This document shows positions 32,828-45,979 of a DNA stretch of 64,000 nt, in pieces. Each line of letters begins with the position of its first letter. The stretch's first letter is position 1. The stretch covers positions 49,088,252 to 49,152,251 of the forward strand of contig CM064872.1 in the NCBI GenBank assembly GCA_032719365.1. Direction: 5' to 3'. The notes beneath the pieces are model-generated. The model was not told the origin of the DNA, did not search any database, and saw only the letters and a list, made by a program, of their open reading frames with translations. Source of the DNA: Prinsepia uniflora. Its lineage: Eukaryota > Streptophyta > Magnoliopsida > Rosales > Rosaceae. The position numbers and the translations under genes were made by a program.

Positions 32828-35527
32828 TGACACGACCCATCCCAATCCCTCCGGGATTAACGAGGGATGTGTCATGCTCTCGTCTGACACGAAGTGTCAG
32901 ACAAGGGATAATACGTACCTCAGCCCATACGGGGCTCCCAGAGCGCGCTAGGATCGGTGGAGGAGTGTGATGTCTCTGTCTCTGCTACAGCCTGCGTCCG
33001 TGATCAACCTAAAGGGCATTAAAACCATTCAGAACTGTGAGTGGACGAAAATCAATAATTTCATAAAATTGCATTTCATAAAGATATTTATGCCATTCAC
33101 TAAAATGTATGCATGCATCGAAAATCAGTAATCAAAACATTTACTCAAATAAGCCATTAGGGCCTTAGCCCAAAAACCGTAAATCCAAAACCAAGTGGGC
33201 CACTGCCCAAATCCATAAACACAAATCCAACCGAAAAAACATTTCATAGAATCCAATTGTCCATATTTACCACATAACCATTCTCAGCATCCCAGATGCC
33301 TAGCGTCCCAGACGCTTGATGTCCCAGACGTCAAATTTCACGGTAATAAGCAACGCGTGCTACCTGGGGTCTCTCCGGGGTCAATATCTCTAACATCCCA
33401 GATGTTTGATGTCCCAGACGTCTAATCATAGCAATCCTACTCCTGAGTCACTATACGGTCTAGTAGCTCCGTATAATGACCCCTCACAGGTAATGCACGG
33501 TGACTTCCCCAGTGTCACAGACACCTGGAGGAGACCATCACATATCCTTGTATCAAAATGGTATATGGAAAACAGTTTTACAAATTCATTTCAAAACATC
33601 TCAATGGGCCCTGCCCAAAAATTCCCATAAAACATCACAAATCTATTTAGGGTCCCCGACCCGAAATCACGTTTATGAAACATAGGGTCCCAGGCCCAAA
33701 ATCAAATTTATAAAACTAAATTGGGCCTCATGCCCGATTTTGTAAACCACTGGGCCCCCGGCCCGATCACGTAACTCAAAAGGGTCTCAGCCCGATTTCG
33801 TAAACCAACTGAGCCCCTGGCCTGATCACATAATTCAAATGGGCCTCATGTCCGAGTTCATCTTTCCAAAACCAAAACTGTATCATAGATCCATTATTAA
33901 ACTCACAATCACATAGCAATAGTATAAGCTCGTAAATCTCGAAATATGTGTAAATACGGGATTACCTCAAAATACGTGCAACCATGTAAACCATTAGTGC
34001 CAAAATCATCATTATAGAAATCATGTATGTAAAACATATAAAATATTTATACATGCATCACAGTTTAGAAAACGAAGTCCACTCACAGACCGTCCTACAA
34101 TCCCCCCTCGATACGTGTGTCGTAAGCCTTCCCGGGCCACACCACTATCACTGGGACTTCCAAACTTGTCCAAATCATACTAGATGTTCACTAACCTCTT
34201 CATTAACCTCCCATTAAAGCCCCGTAATTTTCTCAAATTTTTAATTATTTTTAAATTCGGTCCTAAACCTTCGAACACCCCATACTATATCGATACGATG
34301 TCTGATTGACCCGAAACCAGTCCCAAAATGTTTGTTACATCGAATAGATTAAAAGTCATGTTGACAACATCCCCAAAATGCCCTCCATGGGCCCCCACGT
34401 GCCGCCGCAAGTGGCTGCGCGTGAAGCCCACGTGCGGCAGCACTGTTCATCGTCAACCTTGGGTGAACCCGGTTCATCTGGTTTTTCGGTTTGACCAAAC
34501 CGGGGAACCGATCTGGCCGGTTCTCAGCCAATATCCAACCACTTTCCTCCCTGTTTCTTCCTATGTCATCATCTCAGCCTAATCTAGAGTTCTACGGACT
34601 CAAAAACTAGAAAAAGATTCAAGATCTTTACCTGTCATGCCAAACCCGAAACCCAGAATTCCGGTCATCCACCCCGTCGACTCAGGCCATCCTTGCCTCG
34701 AAATCATGTCCATTGCACTTGTCTAGGTTCCTAGAACATTTTAGGATCAACCCAACGGTTAACACACGTCCAAAACTCGGTTTCCATTTTTTGTTTCGAA
34801 ACGGGTTACGGGTTCTTACCTACACCGTCGTCCCCACCGTGCCTAGCTCATCACTGTCACGTCGTCCTTGTCCCTCTGGCCTCACACTCTCTCATTCGTA
34901 CTCACTTGACCTCAAGATGTAGAGGAATGAAGGTGTGGTTATGGTTTGGTGTTCTTCGCGGTTTGAGAGATGTCGAGAGAGAGAGAGAGATAGAGTTAGA
35001 TGGTGATGAAGAATAAGATGGGATAGAATGGAGGGTGGGGATGAGTGAGCTGAGAGAGGATGGACGGCTGGGATGAAAGATGAGAGATGAGAGAGGTGTG
35101 ATGTTAAAACTATTTAATTAATTGGACCAATGGACAAGATCCACGTTTTGGGGGTTCCAAGTTATGGGACTTGTCACTCATCCAAGGGCCCCACATAAAT
35201 ATCTGCCCAATTAGCTTTAATTAATATTTTATTCGGATTCCCGAGACGTCAAATCCCCGATTTCGTTCCCATGACCATAACTTTTCCGCCAAACCTCCGA
35301 TTTCGACGTGCCACCTATCTATGGACTCGTGACGTCCCGATCTACGTCACGGTCGTCGGTCCTCGTGTGTTTGACTCCCCGAGTCAAAAGTCAACATTTT
35401 GCCCAAACCAAGGGCAAAACGATCATTTTACACCATCCGTTCGATTTCGCTCAACTAATCACCGATTAGTCATTCTAAACCATAATTAATTAATATATAA
35501 TCCCGATATTGGGGGCGGGTCGTTACA
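32828..35527 (-). repeat. Solo LTR C (Tekay-like family), 2.7 kb
   Basis: On the minus strand it runs TGTAACGACCCGCC... to ...GGGTCGTGTCA, with no internal region beside it. It carries the shared LTR core (about 35307-35353) and the CCA-loop hairpins at 33287-33422, the complement of the TGG-loop hairpins of LTR B. A GA-repeat lies at 34976-34993. It abuts Cassandra copy 2. Flanks GCCTT/GCTTT differ at one base. Confidence 0.8.
33287..33422 (-). repeat. Covarying short hairpins in LTR C
   Basis: On the + strand: GCATC-CCA-GATGC (33287), AGCGTC-CCA-GACGCT (33302), GATGTC-CCA-GACGTC (33318), AACATC-CCA-GATGTT (33392) and GATGTC-CCA-GACGTC (33408). Loops are constant. Stems change in step or by G-T wobble. 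Confidence 0.6.
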
Positions 35528-36365
35528 GCTTTAGTCCAGGGGGAATGATCCTGTCTTCTAGTTTGGACGAAAAAAAGGCCACAGATTGTGTGTGCATTCA
35601 GGTTAGAGGTCAAAAACCTAGGGTTGGGGATATGGAGCCGTTTTCCATGGGGGGCATGATCCCTTCAATTTGGCCCCCCCTTATTGAAAGGGTTAATCCA
35701 ACCAAATAAGGCTTCAAGAGACTTAGGAGTCGTGCTTTGGGTGACTTGGACGGCTCAAGAGGTAAGAGGCTTTCTACTGTAATAGGACAACAACCTGAGT
35801 ATATCGAACCAATTTTGATTAAGAGTAAATGAATAGTTGTTCTTGAGGAATTTGTGGAGTGTGCTCTTGAGGGTAGTTCTCGAAGGGGATGGTTGGATTT
35901 TTTGTGAGGTTGAGCTATAGGTGGTCAGAGCCTCTCTTGATGGGTCTCTTAAGCAGAAGGGTGATGTATCCACTTCTCCCTAAGAGCTGTGATTTCCATG
36001 AGGATTCTCTGTTGGAACTACCAAGGTATCAGTGGTTCCTTGATAGTTCAAAGCTTGGTGGACCAATGATGGTTCCTTAAAAGTGATATTGTTGTTTTAT
36101 TAGAAACTAAAAATAGGAGTTTAAAGTTTGAGTTTTTGAAGGGAAAGTTTAATTTTGATTGTATGCACGATGTGGAGTCCAAGAGGCACAATGGACGGAA
36201 GTGTGCTTTTATGAATATTGATGCTAATGTTGTTTTAACTAAGTATGCGGATTTTCTTATTGATTGTTGATTCATGATGGTTTTCCAAGTAATGTTTGGC
36301 GGTTGTATGTTATTTATGCTAGTACTGATGATAAAATGAGAGAAAAGAAATGGGAATGCCCACAA
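35528..36365 (+). pseudogene. LINE remnant: ORF1 end and ORF2 endonuclease start
   Basis: An ORF2-like start lies at 35998 (MRILCWNYQGISGS). It is followed by SDIVVLLETKN, the second block of the apurinic/apyrimidinic-type endonuclease, and then by a frameshift (WRLYVIYASTDD near 36300). A stop lies soon after the start. The fragment is interrupted at 36366 by a Cassandra solo LTR. Confidence 0.7.
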
Positions 36366-36690
36366 TGTCAGGACCCGGCCCTCCTCGGTCAAGATCCGAC
36401 TCTAGCACGATATTTTCCACTTTGGGCCTCCTCACCCTTACAATTTTGTTTTCGGGAGGTCACAGTGCAACTTCCTAGGGGGGTCACCCATTATGGAATT
36501 GCACCAACCCTCAACTCGCTTAACTTTTGAGTTTCAACCGAAGCCAAAGCCACTGAGCTCCCAAAAGGTCTCGTGCTAGATAGGTGTGTGCTTACACCTT
36601 TAAGGCACACCACCTTTCCCCTCCCAGACCATTCCCCCCTCGCAGGAATGTGGGATCGTTCACCGTTTCCTCCAGGACATGGGTCTTACA
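36366..36690 (-). repeat. Cassandra solo LTR
   Basis: It is 325 bp, TGTAAGACCCATGTCC... to ...GGGTCCTGACA on the minus strand, with a 5S-like segment near 36460-36530. Flanks are CACAA and CACAG, probably a duplication with one change. It lies inside the LINE endonuclease region. Confidence 0.82.
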
Positions 36691-36807
36691 CACAGGGTTA
36701 AATCAAGATCTTTGATGAGGCGTTTCTTATTATGGAAGATTTCACTAATATCCTCAGCAATAAGGAAAAGGTAGATGGAACCCTAAAATCTAGAATAACA
36801 TGAGGGC
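36691..36807 (+). pseudogene. LINE endonuclease fragment
   Basis: It reads as a degraded GDFN-type block (EDFTNIL followed by KEKVDGTLKSR). It continues across the next solo LTR into RRFVSNCSLLDLGYK at 39855. Confidence 0.6.
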
Positions 36808-39800
36808 TGTCAGGACCCACCCCGGTTCCACCCCGAAACCCGAGGTAAATCCCGCTCCCGTCTGACTCCCCGACACAACACCCAAGTAAAACTCACTCAA
36901 ACCCAGTCAGACGCAGGAGTAATTAAACAAAATATCCCAAAGTTATCGTTTACAGAGCTTAGTGCGAAAAGACAAGGAACTAAAACCGATAAATTACACG
37001 CACACGGAAGACTTTAAACTATTCCGGGATCCCTCACGTCACTTCTATGCCTCGGACACTGCCTCGACGTCAAGACCCCGCGCTCGCTCCACAACCTGGA
37101 GGGCAATTTAAAAACCGAAGTGTGAGTGGACCATAATAAAAGAGAAGTTTTAAAACCATTTATCAGAAAACCGAGTTTTAACCCTCCGTTTTGAAAACCA
37201 CATGCATAACCCAGTTATTAAAACGGTTAGAAACCAAAGTACCATACCACATCATAAGAAACAGAAACACTATAAAACATTTATAGAAATCACAGCATAT
37301 ATATTATAAAACTATATCAGAATCCAGAACTGCAATTCATTATTTTCCGATCAAACCTGCTGGATCTATCCGAGTCTTTAAACTCAATCCAGGCCTCAAT
37401 CATATCCGAGTCTTTAAACTCAAGGCCTATGGGGGAAATCAATATATCCGAGTCTTTAAACTCCCGAGTCTTTAAACTCAATCCGGGTCTTTAAACCCAA
37501 TCCGGCCGGTCCCCCGTCACATGTATCCGGGTCTTTAAACCCAATATCCAGATCCAACAAATCCAATCCCAAAATCCTTTGAAAACCATTTACCAAACCA
37601 CATCCAAACCCGAATCCGAAATCACTGGTCCGATGCCCTTCCGGCATCCAGAACCGTCATTCCGAACCCAAATCCGGAATCCACTTTCCAACTTTAAAAA
37701 TCAAATTCCGCTTTTCGAAAATCAATTTATCACCAAATCATGTTTCAAAATCTCTTTGTAAGCAATCAAACTCGTTATCCTTAAAAACCCCAAAACCCCG
37801 GCATTGTACTCAGAAATCGGCATTTCTCGTAAAACGTGCCAAATACCGTATTTGCTCGAAAAACGTGCAACTATGTAAAACCAACCAAACATATTCGATA
37901 AACATAGAATAATGATTAAAACCATAAAACAATTATAGAAAACAGTTATGCATGTTCGAGTTTAGAGAAGGGGTCCACTCACAGTACTGAGCCCTACTCG
38001 CGTCCCGAACGTCCTGCACGTTCCTCGGCTTCCTCGGGAAATCCCGATCCTGTCAATCACCGTCAAAATACGTCACTAAATATGTCTACGAAAGTTCACC
38101 TAAATTCCCTCAAAATTCCCCGAGTCCTAAACGTAACGAACCGGAACCCTAAACCTTCACCTTCGCGGAACTAACCTCAAACGACGTCCGATTGACCCGA
38201 AACCAACTCCATTGAACTCACCACAACTCCTAGACCAAAAACCATGTTGATCGTTTTCCCCATCACCGCCGCACGTGCCCCCACGCGCCGCCCAAAGTGG
38301 CTGCGCGTGGCCCTCACGCGCCTGCTACAGTGCATCGGCTACCTCGAGCCAACCCGGTTCGCAACAGTAGCCTGCAACTCAGACCGGCGTCAGCGGTTCA
38401 CCGCCGTGCCTGCACTATTTCCTTCCCTTCTTTCACCTACAGTTTCGTCCAGACACCACAAATCCATTCCCCAACTCCTCTTGGTTCGATTCGACTCCCA
38501 GCTTCACGACTGAAGCTCGAACCAGACAACCATCAAACCCCTGTTTCACGATTCACCTGCTCCGGTCACCTCCCGTCACGGTGGCGACACCAGACTCATC
38601 CCACAACCTCATTGATCCTAGTCCAACACTCCTAACCCTTCGACTCACCCCAGAAGTCCACGACTTTGGGTTCGAAGTTCACGGCCGAAATAGGGTAACA
38701 GAGACTCCTCTTCGCCTAAGCTCCGCCGTGTACGCCCCCGTCACGGCGACCATCACAAACCACTTCTAGGACCTCCCTGAACATCACTCCGACCTTCTAT
38801 CCTCTCGACTCTCAGCCAAACCTCGCGACTTTCCAAATGAAGTTTACGGAAAAAACAGAGTAAAGAGATCTCACCTTCGATTGCAGCTCCGCCGTGCGCA
38901 CCGCCGCGTGCCACGGTGTTCGTTAGCCTCCCTGCATCCTCCTGCAGCTCTCCCAGCCTTGGTTTGCCTCACCTCACAGCGTAGCCACCACCAAACGTTC
39001 ACGGTCTCCCTGTTTTCCCCAAATCTTTGCCGCACCACCACCGTGCCGCCGTGCACAATTGCACCACCAAATCACGACCAACAGCTTCCTTTCAATCTCC
39101 CGTTCCTCCCTCACTCACCAGGACTCGTCACCAGCCACGATCAATCCTCAATTTCTCCTCACAAGCTCACTCTGTTTCTCTGGTTGAAGAACACACACAC
39201 ACGATCACACACGGTTGCACCCTAATTATTTGGCCTGTGTGCGTACTGGAAACCCCCAGAAACCACTACAGCCTTGCCACCTGTCACAATCCACTCCCTT
39301 TCTCTCACACATGGCCCAATCTCGGCCCTTCATTTCCTTCTTTCTGCACAAATCCCAATGTGCAGAAAGACCAAATTACCCTTCTTTTCACTCGTCTTTA
39401 CGGTTTCGTCAAAACTTCCTAGACCCGTAACTCTCGCCTCGTAAGTCCGATGAATACGTGCCGCCTGTCATCGAACTCAGGACGACGAAACTATCTAACC
39501 AGGCTAGGTCAACCTACCAAAACCCATTCATACAAAAAGTTAACTATTCCCCCTAATTTACCCAAATTACGGTTATGCCCTCAACCTTCCGAACATCACA
39601 ACTTCCTCCTCGGATGTCGGAATCGAACGTCCCTCATGTCTACGGGTTCGTGACGTCCTCAACTACGTCCTAGTCACTGGTCAATACCCAATTGACCACC
39701 CGAATAAAAGTCAACATTTTTGCCCGAACCAGGGGCAACATTATCATTCTAGGCTCCCGGACCTTTCGGGACCACCTAACCACTGATTAACCTCACTAAT

Positions 39801-39849
39801 CACACCTTAATCACTCTACTAATCCCGACTCTCGGAACGGGTTGTTACA
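36808..39849 (-). repeat. Solo LTR, 3.04 kb, TSD AGGGC
   Basis: On the minus strand it runs TGTAACAACCCG... to ...GGGTCCTGACA. A perfect AGGGC duplication flanks it (36803-36807 and 39850-39854). It contains the shared LTR core near 39625-39673 and an array of TCCGAGTCTTTAAACTCAA units (37370-37550). No internal coding region remains, so it is a product of LTR-LTR recombination. Confidence 0.88.
37370..37550 (+). repeat. Short array of TCCGAGTCTTTAAACTCAA-like units
   Basis: Six or so imperfect copies alternate GAGTCTTTAAACTC and GGGTCTTTAAACCC. Each unit is a hairpin whose arms change together (GAGT/ACTC against GGGT/ACCC). Confidence 0.65.
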
Positions 39850-40541
39850 AGGGCTTTCAGGCGTTTTGTCTCCAATTGTAGTTTGCTGGATCTTGGTTAT
39901 AAAAGGTACCTTTTTTCTTAGAGGAATAATAGGGATTAAAGGTACATTCAGAGATGTATTGATAGAGGTTTTGCATATGATTAGTAGATCCATTGGTATC
40001 CTAAAACTCAAGTGACTTATGTGGTTTTGGAGGGCTCAGATCATGTTGTGCTTGATTTGGACACGAATCCAAGGAAAAAGATAAACATGAGACAATTTAT
40101 CTATGATCCGAGATAGGGGTATGATTAGGGTTGTATTGAGTAGATTAGATTAGCTTGGCAGCAAACCATCCCTTGTCAGGGTACGACCCTAGTTGAATGC
40201 AAACTTAGTAAGGTTTATAGAGCCATCATGGCTTGGAGGAAGAAGAATGTCACTAACTCACAGAAGGGGATTGAGGGTCTAAGGGATAAGCTGCATATTA
40301 CTTTCCAGCATCCGTGTTTTTGAGGCTAGCCGTGTCTACTTTTTGGAGGATTAGTTAAAAGCGGTTGTCCTTAATGAGAAGATTCACTGGAAGTTGAAAT
40401 CCAAGATTGAATGGTTAATGAATGGGGTAAGAGTACAAAGTTTTTCCATGCTAAAACAGTGAAATGCAGGAGGCAGAATTAGATCCTTAGTAATCATGAT
40501 AACTTAGGGGAGTGATTATCTAAACCAAGACAGATAACTAG
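39850..40541 (+). pseudogene. LINE endonuclease end and linker to RT
   Basis: It reads RRFVSNCSLLDLGYK, then YPKTQVTYVVLEGSDHVVLD with the SDH motif of the endonuclease, then linker sequence with KSTKFFHAKT near 40435. Stops are frequent. It is interrupted at 40542 by an LTR. Confidence 0.68.
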
Positions 40542-42602
<2,061 letters not shown>

Positions 42603-42830
42603 ATTAGGGTTAAGTATCTTTGGGATCAATACAATATGAGTTTGGTTGTATTTACCTCTTAGATGACCCAAGGCAAAGAAAGCTTGAACAAAAGCACACA
42701 TATCCTCTCCAATTAAGCCCGAATTCGTGTGGAAAAAGGCAGTCGTGAAACCATCAGGCCTTAGTGAATTCGTGGGGTGCAACGAAATCATGGACTTTCG
42801 AGTTTTCTCATCCCTAATCTACGAGTAAGC
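42603..42830 (-). pseudogene. Inverted LINE reverse-transcriptase segment
   Basis: On the minus strand it encodes the start of a LINE RT domain: RPDGFTTAFFHTNSGLIGED, then FFALGHL and NQTHIVLIPKILNP. The following RT part (42928 onward) is on the plus strand, so this block is inverted relative to the rest of the LINE. Confidence 0.7.
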
Positions 42831-43456
42831 ATAGTGTTTTCCTCAGTGGAGACGCAACTTTGAATGCACTATCTCATAGGAGTATCCCTAGTAGTATTCA
42901 AAGTCTGAAACATATTCTGGAAGTACTAACCGGTTAAAAAAGGGTTTGAAACATATTATTAGCCCTGTTCAAACTGCTTTTGTGGAAGGAGACAAATCTT
43001 TGGTAATATATTAGTGTTTCATGAAGTATTGCACTCTTTGAGGTAAAAACGTGGTGTGGTTGGGGAGGAAATGGTTGACATGGCTAAGGCATATTATTGA
43101 ATTGAATGGAGTTTTCTAATGGATGTTAGGACCTGGCTTGGTTTTGATGATGTGTTCATCAAATGGATTATGGGGTGTGTTACTTCTGCCACTTATAGTG
43201 TACTTACTAATGGTGAGTCGTCTGGTATGATTCGACCTTCTCATGGTATAAGGCACAAAGACCCATTATCACCTTTCTTGTTTGTGCTTTGTGCAGAGGG
43301 GCTCTTCGCTTTGATCAAGATATGTGAAGAGGAAAGTCTGTTTAGGGGTATTAGTATTGTACCTAACGGTTTGAAGCTTACTCATCTTCTTTTTGCTGAT
43401 GACTAGGTTTTCATGTATAAAGCTATCCTTAATGAGGCATCTTGCGTTAAGGAGAT
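42831..43456 (+). pseudogene. LINE reverse transcriptase palm fragment
   Basis: It reads LKKGLKHIISPVQTAFVEGD near 42930, then GFDDVFIKWIMGCVTSATYS, GIRHKDPLSPFLFVLCAEGL and the catalytic LLFADD box ending at about 43406. A stop follows FADD. The frame after VKEI is broken at 43457 by LTR D and resumes at 61245 with NSYIVESSQFVNFD. Confidence 0.75.
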
Positions 43457-45979
43457 TTACAGACCCATCCCGATCCCTCTAGGATTATCGTGGGATGTGC
43501 CTTACTTCCGTCTGACAATCATACTCAAATTATCGAAAAGACCTTTTATGGGTTCAAAAGTAAACAAAGTTCAACTACAACATTGTCAGACAAGGGATAA
43601 GTATCTGTACATAATCGAGCATACATGTCAGTACAATAAAAGTACCAAAACCTACCCTGAAGGGTGTTCAGGTGCGCAACGATACTGTCTATGCCTTTGT
43701 CTCGGTATCAGCCCCTGCCTCTATGTCACTACCTGGAGGGTCAATAAAATAGTCAAAATGTGAGTGGACTAAAATAAACATTATCGAAATACAATTTAAG
43801 AACAACAACATTTTTCCCTCTGTTTTATAAAGATGCAAACCAAATTGTATGAAAACAGTTCAAATCATAACTAATCCTCGACATTTGATATGTCTATAAC
43901 CAATACCAATCACGATTTACAATGCTACGCGTGCAACTCGGGGTCTCATCTCCAAGTACCTCCCTAGGATCCAACTCAACGACGTTCAGGGTGATATCAT
44001 CATGGGTGCCTTCCCTGAATATACCACGTCTGGGGTGATATCATAATCTCGCACTCCTGAACCTGAGCCTCTCCTTGGAGCTACTCATTTCAGGCAGTGC
44101 ACCGTGAATACACTAGGATCCTCGACATTTGGAGGAAACAATCCAACTCACCAGGATGGTATATGTGGAACATGAACCAAATACATTTAAAATCATTTTA
44201 AACCTTTTATTTCTCAAATCGAGTCAAAACACTATTCAATTGGGCATATACCCGACACATAACTCTCAAATGTCTCTTCCACAAAAATCATCTGAAAACA
44301 GTGTCCAGAACTCATTTATAAATCCTGATTTATCCAAACCAATCATACCAGGTCGTCATTCAAATCCACTAAAATACATTCTTTCTTTCCAATTTCCCTT
44401 TTGACTCTAAATCTAAGTCAAAACTGTTATTCATTCGGGTCTCAAGCCCAAAACATCATTTGCACATAAATCCGTAAAATGGTTTATAATCGATGATTAA
44501 ATCCACAACAACATCAAATCACTTCAATTTAAATCATATAATAAAGCATTCAAAACAATTATGCATGCATTTCAGTTATAAAACAAAAGTCCACTCACGC
44601 TTGGTCCACACTGTGCGCTCAATATCTGCACCGTAATATCACCCGAGCTAATCCAAAGTCTCCGGGCTTGTCCAAATCATATCCAAGGGTCACTAAAGTT
44701 CTATACAAGCCCATACATGAAATCCTCACAAAGTTCGATGCAGGAAACGCGTCTCAGACACGCTTCTCGAGGATAAAAACCCCTAAATGACCTATCAAAC
44801 GGTCTTTGATCGACCTGAAACCACCACTGTTGGATTCAGATCGTTGAAACATTTTGAACAAGGCCAGTTTGACCTTGAAATTCGTGTCCATGCGCCGATC
44901 AAAGTACGGTCAATGCTGGTCGTTGCCAGTCAACGGATGACATGCTAACTGGACCTGCCACGTAAGCTACCACGTAGGCCTGACAAGTCTTGACAAGTCC
45001 TGACAAGTTGCCATGTGGCACCACCCTATTGGTCCACGTGGTCTGACTTGCTAACATGGACCTAACACGTCAGCTGTTGACTGAGCCTAACAGTCTGCCA
45101 CATGGCATCACCTGATTTGTCAAGTGGACTGACAGGTCTGACAAGGTGATGACGTGAACTGCCATGTCATCATCGTCAATCTCTGGCCTGGTCGACCCAT
45201 GACCCTGTAATGGGTCATTTGACCCGCGACCCAGACCCGACTTGTTCTTCCTAATCCAACCACCAAAACGTGCCATTTTTCGACCCATCGACTCGTAATT
45301 AACCCAACAATTGATCTATGAACTCAAAATGGGACAAAATTACCTCAATAGCTTCAACCAAGCTTGGTGATTTTTTGACAATTTTCCAATCCTTCTCTTG
45401 GTCGATTCCAGCCACCTTCCTTCAAGATTTTGGTCCCAATGGACTCGTACAATCCCAACGAACAACTTCCAATCATCAAAATAGTCCAACAATCCCTTTA
45501 AAATGATTTCAAAATTTGAACCCAAACCATGGTTTCGGGTTTACCTGATCCTTGGATTTCCCAACCTCTCCTCCGTGCTCAGCCATCATCTCCGTCGTCT
45601 CTGTTCACTCTCTCAGTCTCAGCCCTTCTCAAACAGCAACAAAGATGAGGTATGGTTGTGTGGGTTATTTGTGGATTCCAGGTGAAATGAAAAATAAAGA
45701 AGATAAAGATACAAATGAGATGCATGAACATGGGTAGTTGGGCCAATGGGATGAGTGACACTCATCAATCATCCATTGGTCCACTTAGGATATTTTGGAC
45801 CAATGAAAAATCAGCTACTGTTCATACCTCGCAAAACGTGGATAGTACGTATTTTCTTCTGTGGCCCGTAGCTTTCCTACTTGACGTTCGATTTCGACGT
45901 GCCACTTGTCTACGGACTCGTGACGTCTCGATCTACGTAACGTGCCTTGGTCAAAGTACAAACAGTATCTCGGGTCAAA
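43457..45979 (-). repeat. LTR D, left part (solo LTR, minus strand)
   Basis: It begins TTTACAGACCC, a changed LTR end. It is interrupted at 45980 by LTR E and finishes at 61150-61244 (...GGGATGTTACA). Flanks GAGAT (43452-43456) and GAAAT (61245-61249) are a duplication with one change. It contains the shared LTR core near 45894-45944. Total length without the insert is about 2.6 kb. Confidence 0.75.

Noticed and set aside
37370..37550. CRISPR-like repeat array
   Set aside because: Units are nearly contiguous, imperfect and without unique spacers, and lie in a plant LTR.
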